A stretch of 36,785 nucleotides of DNA from an uncultured Bacteroidales bacterium (GCA_944322805.1 CALUQC010000054.1:1-36785), one strand, 5' to 3'. Shown: positions 7,774 to 17,651, numbered from the stretch's first letter. Translations and numbers: made by a program. Notes: generated from the sequence alone by a model not told the origin.

Positions 7774-8955
7774 ATGTTTGACAAAACTTTTATCCGGTCG
7801 TGCAGGGAAAGGTGCCTGCACGACCTTACCCAAGACATTATCCCGTTCTGGATGAAAAATGGTGTGGACAAGGTCAACGGAGGTATCTACACCTGCCTGG
7901 ACAGGGACGGGACCCTTATGGATACTACGAAGTCTGTCTGGTTTCAGGGGCGTTTTGGCTACGTTGCAAGCGCATTGTACGCAAATCTTGTCAAAGATGC
8001 GGCATTGCTGAAAGCCGCCAAGGATACAATAGATTTCATTGAGAAATATTGTATCGATACGGACGGACACATGTTTTTTGCCGTGACGGCGGAAGGCAGA
8101 CCGCTCAGAAAGAGAAGATACGTTTTTTCCGAATGTTTTGCCATAATGGCAATGGCTGAATATGCTCTTGCCGCATCAGATCCGACATACGCAGACAAGG
8201 CCCTGGACATGTTCCACCGTGTGCGGAAGATGCTTTCGACGCCCGGTTTCCTGGAGCCGAAATATCTTTTCGAGGCAAGGGGGCACTCCATCACAATGAT
8301 GTTGATAAATGTGGCAAATGTCCTGAAACAGGTCTGCAATGATGAAATTCTCGACAGGCAGATAGATGAATCCGTACAGGCTTTGTCAGCATATTTCATG
8401 AACAGCGAATACAAGACGATTCTCGAGACTGTCGGTCCTGATGGAGAATTTATCGACACTTGCGAAGGACGGACCATTAACCCCGGGCATTGCATGGAAA
8501 CGGGCTGGTTTATTCTTGATGTCGCCAACGCCAGAGGGAAAGACCCGGAACTGACGAAAATGGGACTCCAAATCATAGACTGGGCCTGGGACTGGGGATG
8601 GGATGAGGAGTACGGCGGCATGATAAATTTCCGCGACTGTAAAAATTTCCCTCCGCAGGACTATTCTCAGGATATGAAATTCTGGTGGCCTCAGTGTGAA
8701 ACTATCCTGGCCTCTCTTTATGCATACAATGCTTCCGGAGACGAAAAATACATGGATATGCACAGAAAAGCGTTTGAATATGCTTTCGGAAAATTCCCGG
8801 ATCCGGAATACGGGGAATGGTACGGTTATCTTCACAGGGACGGTACCGTAGCGCAGCCTGCAAAGGGCAATCTTTTCAAGGGGCCGTTCCATGTACCGCG
8901 GATGATGATGAAGGCTGTACAACAATATGATACTTTACTGACAGAAAAACAATAA
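7774..8955 (+). CDS. nanE: N-acylglucosamine 2-epimerase (AGE family), ManNAc to GlcNAc
   Basis: A 393-residue (alpha/alpha)6-barrel enzyme of the AGE/renin-binding-protein family, the usual length. In Bacteroidota sialic acid loci this family interconverts unphosphorylated ManNAc and GlcNAc, replacing the NanK/NanE phosphate route of enterobacteria. Visible family residues include WFQGRFGY (56-63, Arg60), GHCMETGW with His239, the aromatic WWPQCE (304-309) and the second catalytic His373 in GPFHVPRMM. No signal peptide, so cytoplasmic. It starts 8 nt after the lipoprotein gene and ends 4 nt before the sialidase gene. The symbol follows Bacteroides fragilis usage; the enterobacterial NanE is an unrelated ManNAc-6-P epimerase. 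Confidence 0.92.
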   Translation: MFDKTFIRSCRERCLHDLTQDIIPFWMKNGVDKVNGGIYTCLDRDGTLMDTTKSVWFQGRFGYVASALYANLVKDAALLKAAKDTIDFIEKYCIDTDGHMFFAVTAEGRPLRKRRYVFSECFAIMAMAEYALAASDPTYADKALDMFHRVRKMLSTPGFLEPKYLFEARGHSITMMLINVANVLKQVCNDEILDRQIDESVQALSAYFMNSEYKTILETVGPDGEFIDTCEGRTINPGHCMETGWFILDVANARGKDPELTKMGLQIIDWAWDWGWDEEYGGMINFRDCKNFPPQDYSQDMKFWWPQCETILASLYAYNASGDEKYMDMHRKAFEYAFGKFPDPEYGEWYGYLHRDGTVAQPAKGNLFKGPFHVPRMMMKAVQQYDTLLTEKQ

Positions 8956-8959
8956 GGCA

Positions 8960-10186
8960 ATGATAATCAAGAATATTTCCATAGTGCTGGCCGGACTTAT
9001 GACACTCAGTACGATTGTTTCCGGCTGTGAAAAAGAGATACAGCGGCCCGAAGTTACCGAGCCGTTGATGCCGGATCTCGGCCCGGAGGGAACCGAGGGA
9101 ACAATCGGGTCCGCGGAAGTGACAAGGACTACGGTTTTTTCCGCGGCTGCTAACAACGAAGTTTTCCGCATACCGTCGGTTATTACCGCCAAAGACGGGT
9201 CGATACTTGTTTTTGCGGAAGACAGACATGAATCATGGCGCGATAAGAGCTATACGGACGTGGTTGTAAAGCGAAGCACTGACAACGGCAAGACATGGTC
9301 GGCCGCAGTCAGCATCACTGGAAGTCTGAATGCCGGTGATTTCGCATTCATGGATCCTACGCCTGTGCTGGATGAAAATACGGGTACGATATATCTGTTC
9401 TGCAACAGATGGAATGAACTGAATACGGACTATACCAACAACAGGGCATTCATGTCCAAGTCAACCGACCATGGGGCGACTTGGTCCAATCCTGTGGATG
9501 TGACCGATCAGATTGTAAATGCCGGCATGTATTGCGGCGGTTTCGGCCCCGGCCATGGCATAATGATAAAGGAGGGCCGGTATGCTGGCAGACTCGTACT
9601 GATAACACGGCAAAACAGCGCAACCGGCTCGGGAAACTGTTATGCAATATATTCCGATGACGGCGGCAGCAGCTGGAGCATAGGCGGCGCCGTATCGTCC
9701 GGAGAGGCGCAGATAGCCGAAGCCGGAGAGGACAGGCTGTACATTAATATCAGAAGAGGTGCAGCCAGATATTCATCATTCTCATTGGACGGAGGTGCAA
9801 GCTGGTCTGCTGCTCAACAGGATGTTTCGCTGCCGAGTGTTGACGGAGGATGCCAGGCAAGTGTCCTCGGAACGGGAAGCAATATGGTATTCTATTGCGG
9901 TCCTGAAAGCGGGGCGGCATCGGACGGCCATGACAACAGATACGGTCTTAAACTGTTCAGAAGCGCTACGAGCGGCTCAGGCTGGACAAGAAGCCAGGTG
10001 CTGTATGAAATGGCATCAGGTTATTCGGACATGACGCTGCTTCAGGACGGGCGAATGGCTATCATATTCGAGGCAGGAGATGAAAAAGGCTTTATCAAGA
10101 CCAGTAACAGGGTGCCTGGATGGCTCCGTCTCGACCTGATGGTCCTGCCTGCGGAAATTACGGACTATGACTATTGGTTTGAATAA
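8960..10186 (+). CDS. Lipoprotein exo-alpha-sialidase (GH33)
   Basis: A 408-residue sialidase that would release terminal sialic acid from glycoconjugates. The signal peptide ends in lipobox VSGC (Cys23), followed by acidic residues, so it is an outer-membrane lipoprotein and may be surface exposed. A six-bladed BNR propeller follows: FRIP (69-72, first catalytic Arg70), and Asp boxes STDNGKTW (106-113), STDHGATW (168-175), SDDGGSSW (232-239) and SLDGGASW (275-282). The probable nucleophile is Tyr355 in SGYSDMTLL, with Glu254 in the GEAQIAEAG stretch as its likely partner. It carries no extra domain, unlike the second sialidase of the operon. It sits 4 nt after the epimerase gene and 17 nt before the SusC-like gene. 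Confidence 0.93.
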   Translation: MIIKNISIVLAGLMTLSTIVSGCEKEIQRPEVTEPLMPDLGPEGTEGTIGSAEVTRTTVFSAAANNEVFRIPSVITAKDGSILVFAEDRHESWRDKSYTDVVVKRSTDNGKTWSAAVSITGSLNAGDFAFMDPTPVLDENTGTIYLFCNRWNELNTDYTNNRAFMSKSTDHGATWSNPVDVTDQIVNAGMYCGGFGPGHGIMIKEGRYAGRLVLITRQNSATGSGNCYAIYSDDGGSSWSIGGAVSSGEAQIAEAGEDRLYINIRRGAARYSSFSLDGGASWSAAQQDVSLPSVDGGCQASVLGTGSNMVFYCGPESGAASDGHDNRYGLKLFRSATSGSGWTRSQVLYEMASGYSDMTLLQDGRMAIIFEAGDEKGFIKTSNRVPGWLRLDLMVLPAEITDYDYWFE

Positions 10187-10203
10187 AATAACACACACTT
10201 GAG

Positions 10204-13200
10204 ATGAAACAACTAATAACTATGCTGACCCTCATCTGCCTGCTTTGCATACAGGTGAGTGCACAAGGACCGGCTACGGTGTCCGGAAAGGTATCCGATT
10301 CGTACGGGGAACCGATGATAGGAGCTACGGTCATCGAGAAAGGCACTACCAACGGAGTGACTACCGATGCTGACGGAAACTACAGGATCACTCTCGAAAA
10401 CAACAAATCCACGATTGTTTTCAGTTCATTGAGCTACATTACCCAGGAAATCCCTGTCAACGGCCGCTCTGTCATTGATGTGACCATGGAAGATGATGCG
10501 TTGAGTCTGAATGAAGTCGTGGTGACAGGATACGGACAGACCGTGACAAAGGACAAACTGACTGCCGCAATTTCCAAGGTATCGGATGATGAAATCAGCA
10601 GAGGCTCGCACGGCAACGTATTGAAGACACTTCAAGGATCAGTCACCGGTGTCAGGATTTCAACTACTTCCGGCCAGCCTGGCTCGCAGCCTTCCATCGT
10701 CATCCGTGGTGGTGCGGCACTGGATGGAAGCGGTACTCCGCTTTACATCGTGGACGGTATGCAAAAACCCGATCTCGCCGCACTGAATCCCAACGACATA
10801 GCTTCCATCGAAATTTTGAAGGATGCGGCTGCTACTGCTCTTTACGGCGCGAAAGCCAATGCCGGTGTCGTTATGGTTACTACCAAACAGGGCCGGGAAG
10901 GCAAGACGGAAATCAATTTCAAGGCCAATGTCGGTCTGAATTATTTGAGAAATACCAGCGAATTCCTGGAGGCTGATGACTATCTGTATTATCTCAGGCT
11001 GGCAGCATACAGGTCAGGCAACACTTCCGCCTTGTCGGCAGCCGGACCTTACGGTACCGGAAACGTCTATACTGCAGATGGAAATGAATCGGCAGAGGGT
11101 GTGTACAGTACGATGTTCCTGACAGATGAGAACAGATTCCTTTTGGACCAGGGATACAAGTCAATGACCGACCCAATTACCGGCAAAACCATTATTTACA
11201 ATGAGTTTTCGTCCAGAGATGCTTCTGTCAGGGATGTTGCCATTACTCAGGATTACAATATCTCCGCTTCCGGAGGCAACGAGAAGGCCAAATATTACGT
11301 AGGTCTCGGATATTACAACGAAAAAGGTTTTCCTGTGATTTCAAACTATGAAAGGTTGTCATTTACGGGAAATTCGCAGTACAGGATTACGAAGTGGCTC
11401 AACAGCCGCACTTCAGTGACATTCTCCAAGGCAGATGATTCTTCCGTATCAGATTACATAAGCGGAGGTGAAAAGAATTTCTTCGGAATCATGTATTCGG
11501 CTCCTCCTACCATGCGCCAGTACAACCTTAACGGCGATCCGATCATTTGTACCACGAACTGGGAGAACGGAAACTGGGAAGCCGCCTCGGACTTTTTCTA
11601 CCGCCGTCATACGAACTACCGCATGACGTTCACTCAAGGGCTGGATTTCAATATCACAGATCATCTGACATTCAAGGTCAACGGAATGTGGTATCTCAAC
11701 ATGACCGAAACGGAAAAGGCCAACAAGAGGTATATTTCCAGACCGGGAATCTGGAATGACGACAGGGGAGTGACGGACAATTATGCGAGAAGGCTTGACC
11801 AGACTTACAACGCCATGCTCAATTACGAGAATTCATGGGGAAATCACAATTTCAACGTTGTTGCCGGTTTCGAATACTGGGATTCATTTACTTACGGGCT
11901 GTCCGCATATGGTCAGGGTGCTGATTCCGATGACTTCATCAGCCTCGGATATTTCGACAAGACCGAAGAAGCCAACATCACCAAAATAAATATGAATTCC
12001 ACGCACGTGCGCCAGAGAAGCATGTCTTTCTTCGGAAATGCAATGTATGACTACAAAGGCAAATATCTGTTCTCTTTTTCGGCACGATATGACGGATACT
12101 CCAAACTGGTAAATAACAAATGGGGATTCTTCCCTGGTGTCAGCGCCGCATGGAACATCCATAAGGAGCCGTTTATGGCAGGAAGTTCGAACTGGCTTAC
12201 CGGACTTAAGCTGAGAGCAGGTTTCGGCCAGAACGGAAACGTGAACATTGTCGCCGGTGCATATGACCTGCAGGGCGATTACGGCAAGACCGGAAACTAT
12301 GGAGGAGAATACGGTATATTGATAGACGATCTTCCGTATCCTGACTTGAGATGGGAGAAGACAACATCGACCGACGTAGCCGTTGAAGCCGTATTCTGGA
12401 ACAGGCTCAGCGCGTCGATAGGTTTCTATAACAAACTTACGTCGGACCTGCTTGCATCCGTGCCTTTCCCGTCTTCGAGCGGAGTGGGCAACCAGTTCAC
12501 CAACAACGGCAGTGTACGCAGCCGGGGTATCGAGTTTGAAATCGGTGCTACCTTATTCAAAAACAAGGACTGGAATATCCGTATTGGCGGTAACGCCACA
12601 TATATGAGGTCCAAGATCATTTCACTGCCTTATAATGGCAATGAAAACAACCGGCAGGGCGGTTCCCAGGTATATAATCCGGATACTGGCGATCTGATGT
12701 GGGTAGGAGGATATCAGGAAGGTCAGGAATACGGAGTCGCATACGGATTCAAGATGATGGATATTGTCAGATCCAATGAAGACCTGCAGAAATATGCCTG
12801 GTACAAGGATGTCACTCCTTCCAAAGGCACTATCTATGGTCCGGCTATCTGGGAGACACTGACTGCGGAGGAACAGAAGAACGGACAGCTCCTTCAGCCC
12901 GGCGATGCGATATTCTATGATGTAAACGGCGATCAGGTCGTTGACCAGTACGATCTCGTATATATGGGAAATACCGTGCCGAGGTGGATCGGAGGCCTGA
13001 ATTTTTCCGTCGACTGGAAAGGGCTTTCACTTTATGCCAAATTCGACTATGCCGCCGACTATGTGGCCGTCAATTCGAGAAAACGCTGGTATATGGGACT
13101 GTTCCAGGGAACATTCAATACAATCAAGGAAAGCAAGGATACCTGGTCTGTAGACAATCCGGATGCTACATATCCTATACTTATGTATGCCGACAACCAG

Positions 13201-13461
13201 AACAGGAACAACTACAGGCTCAGCGATATTTTCTACGAAAACAGCAGCTATCTCTGCGCCAGGGACATAACCCTGTCATACAGCCTTCCTCAGAAATGGT
13301 GCAAGGCAATAAAAATGCAGGACCTGACGATATCCGTGACCGGACAGAATCTGTTCTATATCACACCGTCCACTTTGTACAGCCCGGAATACGGTGCTGA
13401 CGACGAGGGAGGTTACGGAATCCCAAGGACCATACTTTTCGGAATTAAAGCCACATTCTAA
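10204..13461 (+). CDS. nanO: SusC/RagA-type TonB-dependent receptor (NanO-type)
   Basis: A 1085-residue outer-membrane transporter. The signal peptide ends near SAQ (residue 21). A carboxypeptidase-regulatory-like domain follows (about 24-105, starting ATVSGKVSDSYGEPMIGATV). The TonB-box-like VVVTGYG comes next, then the plug with the SusC hallmark LKDAAATALYGAKANAGVV. A long beta-barrel ends in a terminal Phe. No STN or anti-sigma extension is present. In sialic acid loci of Bacteroides and Tannerella this pair (NanO/NanU) imports free Neu5Ac across the outer membrane using TonB energy. The cargo here is assigned from context: it is flanked by sialidases and precedes its SusD partner by 13 nt. 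The symbol is by analogy only. Confidence 0.93.
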   Translation: MKQLITMLTLICLLCIQVSAQGPATVSGKVSDSYGEPMIGATVIEKGTTNGVTTDADGNYRITLENNKSTIVFSSLSYITQEIPVNGRSVIDVTMEDDALSLNEVVVTGYGQTVTKDKLTAAISKVSDDEISRGSHGNVLKTLQGSVTGVRISTTSGQPGSQPSIVIRGGAALDGSGTPLYIVDGMQKPDLAALNPNDIASIEILKDAAATALYGAKANAGVVMVTTKQGREGKTEINFKANVGLNYLRNTSEFLEADDYLYYLRLAAYRSGNTSALSAAGPYGTGNVYTADGNESAEGVYSTMFLTDENRFLLDQGYKSMTDPITGKTIIYNEFSSRDASVRDVAITQDYNISASGGNEKAKYYVGLGYYNEKGFPVISNYERLSFTGNSQYRITKWLNSRTSVTFSKADDSSVSDYISGGEKNFFGIMYSAPPTMRQYNLNGDPIICTTNWENGNWEAASDFFYRRHTNYRMTFTQGLDFNITDHLTFKVNGMWYLNMTETEKANKRYISRPGIWNDDRGVTDNYARRLDQTYNAMLNYENSWGNHNFNVVAGFEYWDSFTYGLSAYGQGADSDDFISLGYFDKTEEANITKINMNSTHVRQRSMSFFGNAMYDYKGKYLFSFSARYDGYSKLVNNKWGFFPGVSAAWNIHKEPFMAGSSNWLTGLKLRAGFGQNGNVNIVAGAYDLQGDYGKTGNYGGEYGILIDDLPYPDLRWEKTTSTDVAVEAVFWNRLSASIGFYNKLTSDLLASVPFPSSSGVGNQFTNNGSVRSRGIEFEIGATLFKNKDWNIRIGGNATYMRSKIISLPYNGNENNRQGGSQVYNPDTGDLMWVGGYQEGQEYGVAYGFKMMDIVRSNEDLQKYAWYKDVTPSKGTIYGPAIWETLTAEEQKNGQLLQPGDAIFYDVNGDQVVDQYDLVYMGNTVPRWIGGLNFSVDWKGLSLYAKFDYAADYVAVNSRKRWYMGLFQGTFNTIKESKDTWSVDNPDATYPILMYADNQNRNNYRLSDIFYENSSYLCARDITLSYSLPQKWCKAIKMQDLTISVTGQNLFYITPSTLYSPEYGADDEGGYGIPRTILFGIKATF

Positions 13462-13474
13462 AAAGAGGACAGAA

Positions 13475-14995
13475 ATGAAAAAATTTTTATATGCAATCAG
13501 TGCAGCCGCAATGCTGCTGTCATCCTGCAGTGCACTTGATCTCGGACCTATAGACCAGTATGGTATAAACAACTACTGGAATACGGAAGAACAGTGCGAG
13601 CGCTTCATAGTAGGGCTGCACTACCGTCTCAGATCCAGGATGGAAACCATAATGATTATGGGAGAACTGCGGGGTGGTACATTGAATACATCCTCCATCA
13701 CGTCTTCGGGGGAAGGTGCTTCAAATATAGCCGCTGTATCAAACAACCTTTCCGTAGCGAATCCCGTTCTGACCAACTGGGGAAATTTCTATATGGACAT
13801 TTACCAGATAAACCATGCCATAGACAAGATTGAGAATGAATGCGAATTTCTGGATGACGTTACCAGAAAGACATATCTGGGACAGCTTTACGGCTTGCGT
13901 GCATTCTATTATTTCCATCTTTTAAGGACATGGGGCGGAGTTCCTCTCTGCGACAAGCCGGACGTACTTATAACCGATGACCTTCAGGTGCTGGACAAGC
14001 CTCGTGCCACGGAACAGGCTACCTGGGAGTTTGTCCGCGATGCAGTGGACAAGTCCTGCGAATACTATAAGGATCTCGGTTTCGAAAATTTCAAGGGAAT
14101 GAACTGTTATTGGAACAAGGCCGCGTCTCTTTGCCTTAAAGCGGAAGTCTACCTTTGGGGAGCAAAGGTAAAGCCTATCGGAGGGACCGCCGTTCTCGCA
14201 CCTGAACCTGAGAAATATCTGGAAGATGCCAAGAGCGCGCTTGAGGAAGTAGAGCCGCACTACAGCTACAACAAGGATTTTGCAGACGCATTTTCAGTTG
14301 AAAACAAGGACAGCAATCCTGAAACAATATTTGCTGCCAGATATCTCTTGGGAGAAAGTACAAACTATTTCGTGAATTTCACGTACAACATAGCCATTTT
14401 TACGAAATTCTGCGATGCTGACGGAAATTCTATCGGTAACGTTCTTAATATCGGAAGCGGATTCCAGAGGTACGAGTACAGCCAGGACTTCTACAATTCA
14501 TTTGCAGCAGGTGACAAACGTCGTGATGCAAGTCTGTATCAATATTATCAGAAGGACAACGACAATACTGTACAGCCTGCAGGACGTGCCCTGTGCAAGT
14601 TCCTTGGAGACCTGGACAACGGCAAGATCCAGTACACAAACGATGTCCCTGTTTACAGATACATGGATGTAGCGCTGATGCTGGCGGAAATCAACAATGA
14701 GCTTGAAAACTCCGGTGAAGTAAGCAAATGGATAGGCGTCGTCAGAAGCAGGGCATTCGATACTCCGCCTGCATTCACATACACGGACAAGGAAAGTGCG
14801 GAAGAGGTTATTCTGGCTGAACGAAAGGCTGAATTCGTTGCGGAAAGCAAGGTGTGGTACGATGTCAGACGAATGCTCGGCGGAAAATATGCGCTGGATT
14901 TGGTGGGCGATAATGAACTTAAACTCGTTTGGCCGATTGATTCTGGTGTACTTTCGAAAGACGACAATGTCAAGCAGAACGAAGGCTATCTGTAA
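13475..14995 (+). CDS. nanU: SusD/RagB-type lipoprotein (NanU-type), sialic acid binding
   Basis: A 506-residue surface lipoprotein that caps the SusC-type barrel and captures the ligand. The start at MKKFLYAIS gives a standard signal peptide with lipobox LSSC (Cys18). Longer in-frame starts upstream would overlap the receptor gene and precede the signal, so I reject them. The SusD signature is clear: LYGLRAFYYFHLLRTWGGVPL-like helix pair (about residues 131-150), TPR-like helices and the C-terminal block VILAERKAEFVAESKVWYD (about residues 448-466). It follows the SusC gene by 13 nt and ends 10 nt before the sialidase-mutarotase gene. Sialic acid as ligand is inferred from context and from the described Tannerella/Bacteroides NanU proteins. 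Confidence 0.93.
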   Translation: MKKFLYAISAAAMLLSSCSALDLGPIDQYGINNYWNTEEQCERFIVGLHYRLRSRMETIMIMGELRGGTLNTSSITSSGEGASNIAAVSNNLSVANPVLTNWGNFYMDIYQINHAIDKIENECEFLDDVTRKTYLGQLYGLRAFYYFHLLRTWGGVPLCDKPDVLITDDLQVLDKPRATEQATWEFVRDAVDKSCEYYKDLGFENFKGMNCYWNKAASLCLKAEVYLWGAKVKPIGGTAVLAPEPEKYLEDAKSALEEVEPHYSYNKDFADAFSVENKDSNPETIFAARYLLGESTNYFVNFTYNIAIFTKFCDADGNSIGNVLNIGSGFQRYEYSQDFYNSFAAGDKRRDASLYQYYQKDNDNTVQPAGRALCKFLGDLDNGKIQYTNDVPVYRYMDVALMLAEINNELENSGEVSKWIGVVRSRAFDTPPAFTYTDKESAEEVILAERKAEFVAESKVWYDVRRMLGGKYALDLVGDNELKLVWPIDSGVLSKDDNVKQNEGYL

Positions 14996-15005
14996 ACCGT
15001 TCCGT

Positions 15006-17651
15006 ATGAAAGCGATATTCGTTTCCGTGCTTTTCGCATTCCTGTCCGTGTCGCAAGCAGTGTGTGCGGATGTGGATATTCCGGAAGTACATTATCCCGT
15101 AGTCCCTGTCATTGCAGGCAGGGACTGTAATGTGGCGGCCGAAATCTGTATCGTATCAGACGGGGAGAGGAATGGAAAGCTCGACTACATAGATGTAAGA
15201 CTTGACGGTATTCCGACAGATGCCGTCAGGTCTTTGGAACTGATGTATTCCGGGACAATGTCGGTTGTCCGTTCCCGGACAACATCTTATGTGCTTGTAG
15301 ACAATGCCCGTAAATCGGGCGGAGGCCAGAGTATATGGTGTGATTCCGATTTCGTCGAAAAAGTCGGCAGTGCACCGGCCGCAGACAAGGCAAGAATCCA
15401 TTGCGAGAAAGCGCTCGTCTCCGGTAGAAATTATTTTTACGTCAGCATATCCATTGATCCTGAAAAGGTTATGGATATTTCCGCTCCTTTCGTTGTGGAA
15501 GTGACGGGAATTTCCGTAAATGGAAATGAAAGAAAATATTCAGTCAGCGGCAATCCACGGCACAGGCTCGGGATTTCTGTCAGGCAGGCAGGAGATGACG
15601 GAGTGGTTGCTTACAGAATTCCGGGGCTTGTCACGGCGTTGGACGGGTCACTCATTGCCGTATATGATATCAGGTACGATTCGAGTCTCGATTTGCAGAA
15701 CAATATAGATGTTGGAGTGAGCCGCAGCAGTGATGGCGGCTTATCATGGCAGTATCTCGGTCCGGTATTGGATATGGGGACTTACGGCGGGTTGCCACAG
15801 GCACAGAACGGAGTGGGAGATCCTTCCGTATTGGTCGACGAGATGACGGGAGAAATATTCATCGCCGGACTGTGGACGCACGGAATAGGTGTGGACAGGG
15901 CCTGGACAGGAGTCGGGCAGGGACTGACACCTGAAGAAACAGGTCAGATTCTCTTGACAAGCAGCAGGGATAACGGTCTTACATGGTCTGATCCAGTCAA
16001 TATCACTCCGCAGGTCAAGAGACCTGAATGGTATCTGACCTTGCAGGGCCCGGGAAGAGGAATTTCCATGAATGACGGTACGCTGGTTTTCCCCATGCAG
16101 CATATTGGGACGGACAGGGTGCCATGTGCCGGAATCATGTACAGTCAGGATCATGGAAAAACATGGAAAACACATAATTATGCCAAGACAAATACGACCG
16201 AGGCCCAGGTAGTTGAAGTTTCTCCAGGGGAGTTGATGCTCAACATGAGAGATAACAGAAAAACCGGACGGGCAGTAGCAGTCACCCCGGATATGGGAGA
16301 GACCTGGACGGAACACCGTTCTTCCGGAGCACTCAGGGAGCCTGTCTGCATGGCGAGCATCATTAAAGTTCCGGCAGACAAAAACCGGTACGGAAAGGAT
16401 ATTCTGCTGTTTTCAAATCCTGATACGACCAAAGGCCGCAATCATATGAGCATAAAGGCGAGTCTGGACGGCGGCAATACCTGGCTTCCTGAAAACAGCC
16501 TCCTGCTCGACGAGGAAGAAAACTGGGGATATTCCTGCATGTCGATGATAGATGAGGAAACCGTGGGGATATTGTACGAATGCAGTACGGTACAGCTTGT
16601 TTTCCAGGCAGTCAAGCTCTCGGACATCATTTCATCGCCCGAACCTTTTGCTGCGGAAACTTTGCCTTCGGCTTCGGCAGAAGACACCAGCGGCTACGGC
16701 ATGGGTGTATCGGCAGCATTCTGCGGGATATTGGGCAGCGTCCCCGTCATGGCCGGCGGAGCGAATTTCCCGGATGTTCCTGCATCGGAGAACGGCAGGA
16801 AGTCTTTTTATGACGATATTTTCGTCTTGAGCGGAAACAGATGGCTGCATGCCGGAACGCTCCCGGAAACTTTGGCATACGGCGGATCTGCCGTATGCGG
16901 AAACAGACTTTACGTGATTGGAGGAAACGGCGGGCATGGAACAACAGGCTCCGTTTACAGCCTGTCGGTAAAGGATGGAAAGGCAGATGTCAGGCAGGAA
17001 AACAGCCTTCCTTTTCCGATAGAGCAGGCCGGTTATGCTTCGGAAAACAACAAGATTTATGTTGTAGGCGGCATTTCCGGCACCTCCGCTTCCCGGAAAG
17101 TCTTGGCCGGCACAGTCGGCAGATCCCGCGGCATACAATGGGAGGAGATAGCGGTACTTCCGGAGAATTTAGTACAGCCGGTGGCTTACGCGTACGGCGG
17201 AAGTCTCTATGTATGGGGAGGATACGACCCGGAATCAGGGCTGTGCTCCGGTAAGGGATATCGTCTTGACTTGCGCAGGAAAGAATGGTCATCCGTATCT
17301 GCGGTTCCTGACGGAGGTACTTTTACGGGAGCGGTTTCCATTGCTCTTCCATGCGGTATGGCTGCTGTCGTCGGCGGTGTCTGTCCGGAGATCTTCGAGA
17401 GGGGATTATCCGGCAAATACAAGGATTATCTGACATTGCCTCCGGCAAATTACCGCTTCAATGATCGATTGTGGATTTATTCTCCGCGTACCGATACTTG
17501 GGATTGTGCCGGTTGTTCAGGGCGTCTTGCCCTTGCCGGTGCTGCTGCAGCCGCAGACAACGGTTACATATATGTTTTCGGTGGAGAGATCAAGCCTGGA
17601 GTCCGCACTCCTGAAAATCTCAGAATTGAAATCAGAAATATTGTAAAATGA
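15006..17651 (+). CDS. Sialidase (GH33) fused to kelch-type sialic acid mutarotase
   Basis: An 881-residue protein when started at MKAIFVSVLF, which gives a type I signal peptide (cleaved near Ala21). The frame is open further upstream but those Mets lie inside the SusD gene. Domain order: BNR-associated N-terminal domain (about 25-180); GH33 catalytic propeller (about 190-545) with YRIP (203-206), Asp boxes SSDGGLSW (241-248), SRDNGLTW (320-327), SQDHGKTW (380-387) and SLDGGNTW (486-493), catalytic candidates Glu399, Arg415, Arg478 and Tyr509; then a kelch propeller (about 565-881) beginning VMAGGANFPDVP, as in NanM/YjhT-related, cyclically permuted mutarotases. It should release alpha-Neu5Ac and speed its conversion to the beta anomer, probably in the periplasm. 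A 4-nt ATGA overlap couples it to the transporter gene. Confidence 0.92.
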   Translation: MKAIFVSVLFAFLSVSQAVCADVDIPEVHYPVVPVIAGRDCNVAAEICIVSDGERNGKLDYIDVRLDGIPTDAVRSLELMYSGTMSVVRSRTTSYVLVDNARKSGGGQSIWCDSDFVEKVGSAPAADKARIHCEKALVSGRNYFYVSISIDPEKVMDISAPFVVEVTGISVNGNERKYSVSGNPRHRLGISVRQAGDDGVVAYRIPGLVTALDGSLIAVYDIRYDSSLDLQNNIDVGVSRSSDGGLSWQYLGPVLDMGTYGGLPQAQNGVGDPSVLVDEMTGEIFIAGLWTHGIGVDRAWTGVGQGLTPEETGQILLTSSRDNGLTWSDPVNITPQVKRPEWYLTLQGPGRGISMNDGTLVFPMQHIGTDRVPCAGIMYSQDHGKTWKTHNYAKTNTTEAQVVEVSPGELMLNMRDNRKTGRAVAVTPDMGETWTEHRSSGALREPVCMASIIKVPADKNRYGKDILLFSNPDTTKGRNHMSIKASLDGGNTWLPENSLLLDEEENWGYSCMSMIDEETVGILYECSTVQLVFQAVKLSDIISSPEPFAAETLPSASAEDTSGYGMGVSAAFCGILGSVPVMAGGANFPDVPASENGRKSFYDDIFVLSGNRWLHAGTLPETLAYGGSAVCGNRLYVIGGNGGHGTTGSVYSLSVKDGKADVRQENSLPFPIEQAGYASENNKIYVVGGISGTSASRKVLAGTVGRSRGIQWEEIAVLPENLVQPVAYAYGGSLYVWGGYDPESGLCSGKGYRLDLRRKEWSSVSAVPDGGTFTGAVSIALPCGMAAVVGGVCPEIFERGLSGKYKDYLTLPPANYRFNDRLWIYSPRTDTWDCAGCSGRLALAGAAAAADNGYIYVFGGEIKPGVRTPENLRIEIRNIVK

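Noticed and set aside
14796-15005. 70-residue N-terminal extension of the sialidase-mutarotase reading frame
   Set aside because: It lies inside the SusD gene and precedes a perfect signal peptide; the start at 15006 is far better.
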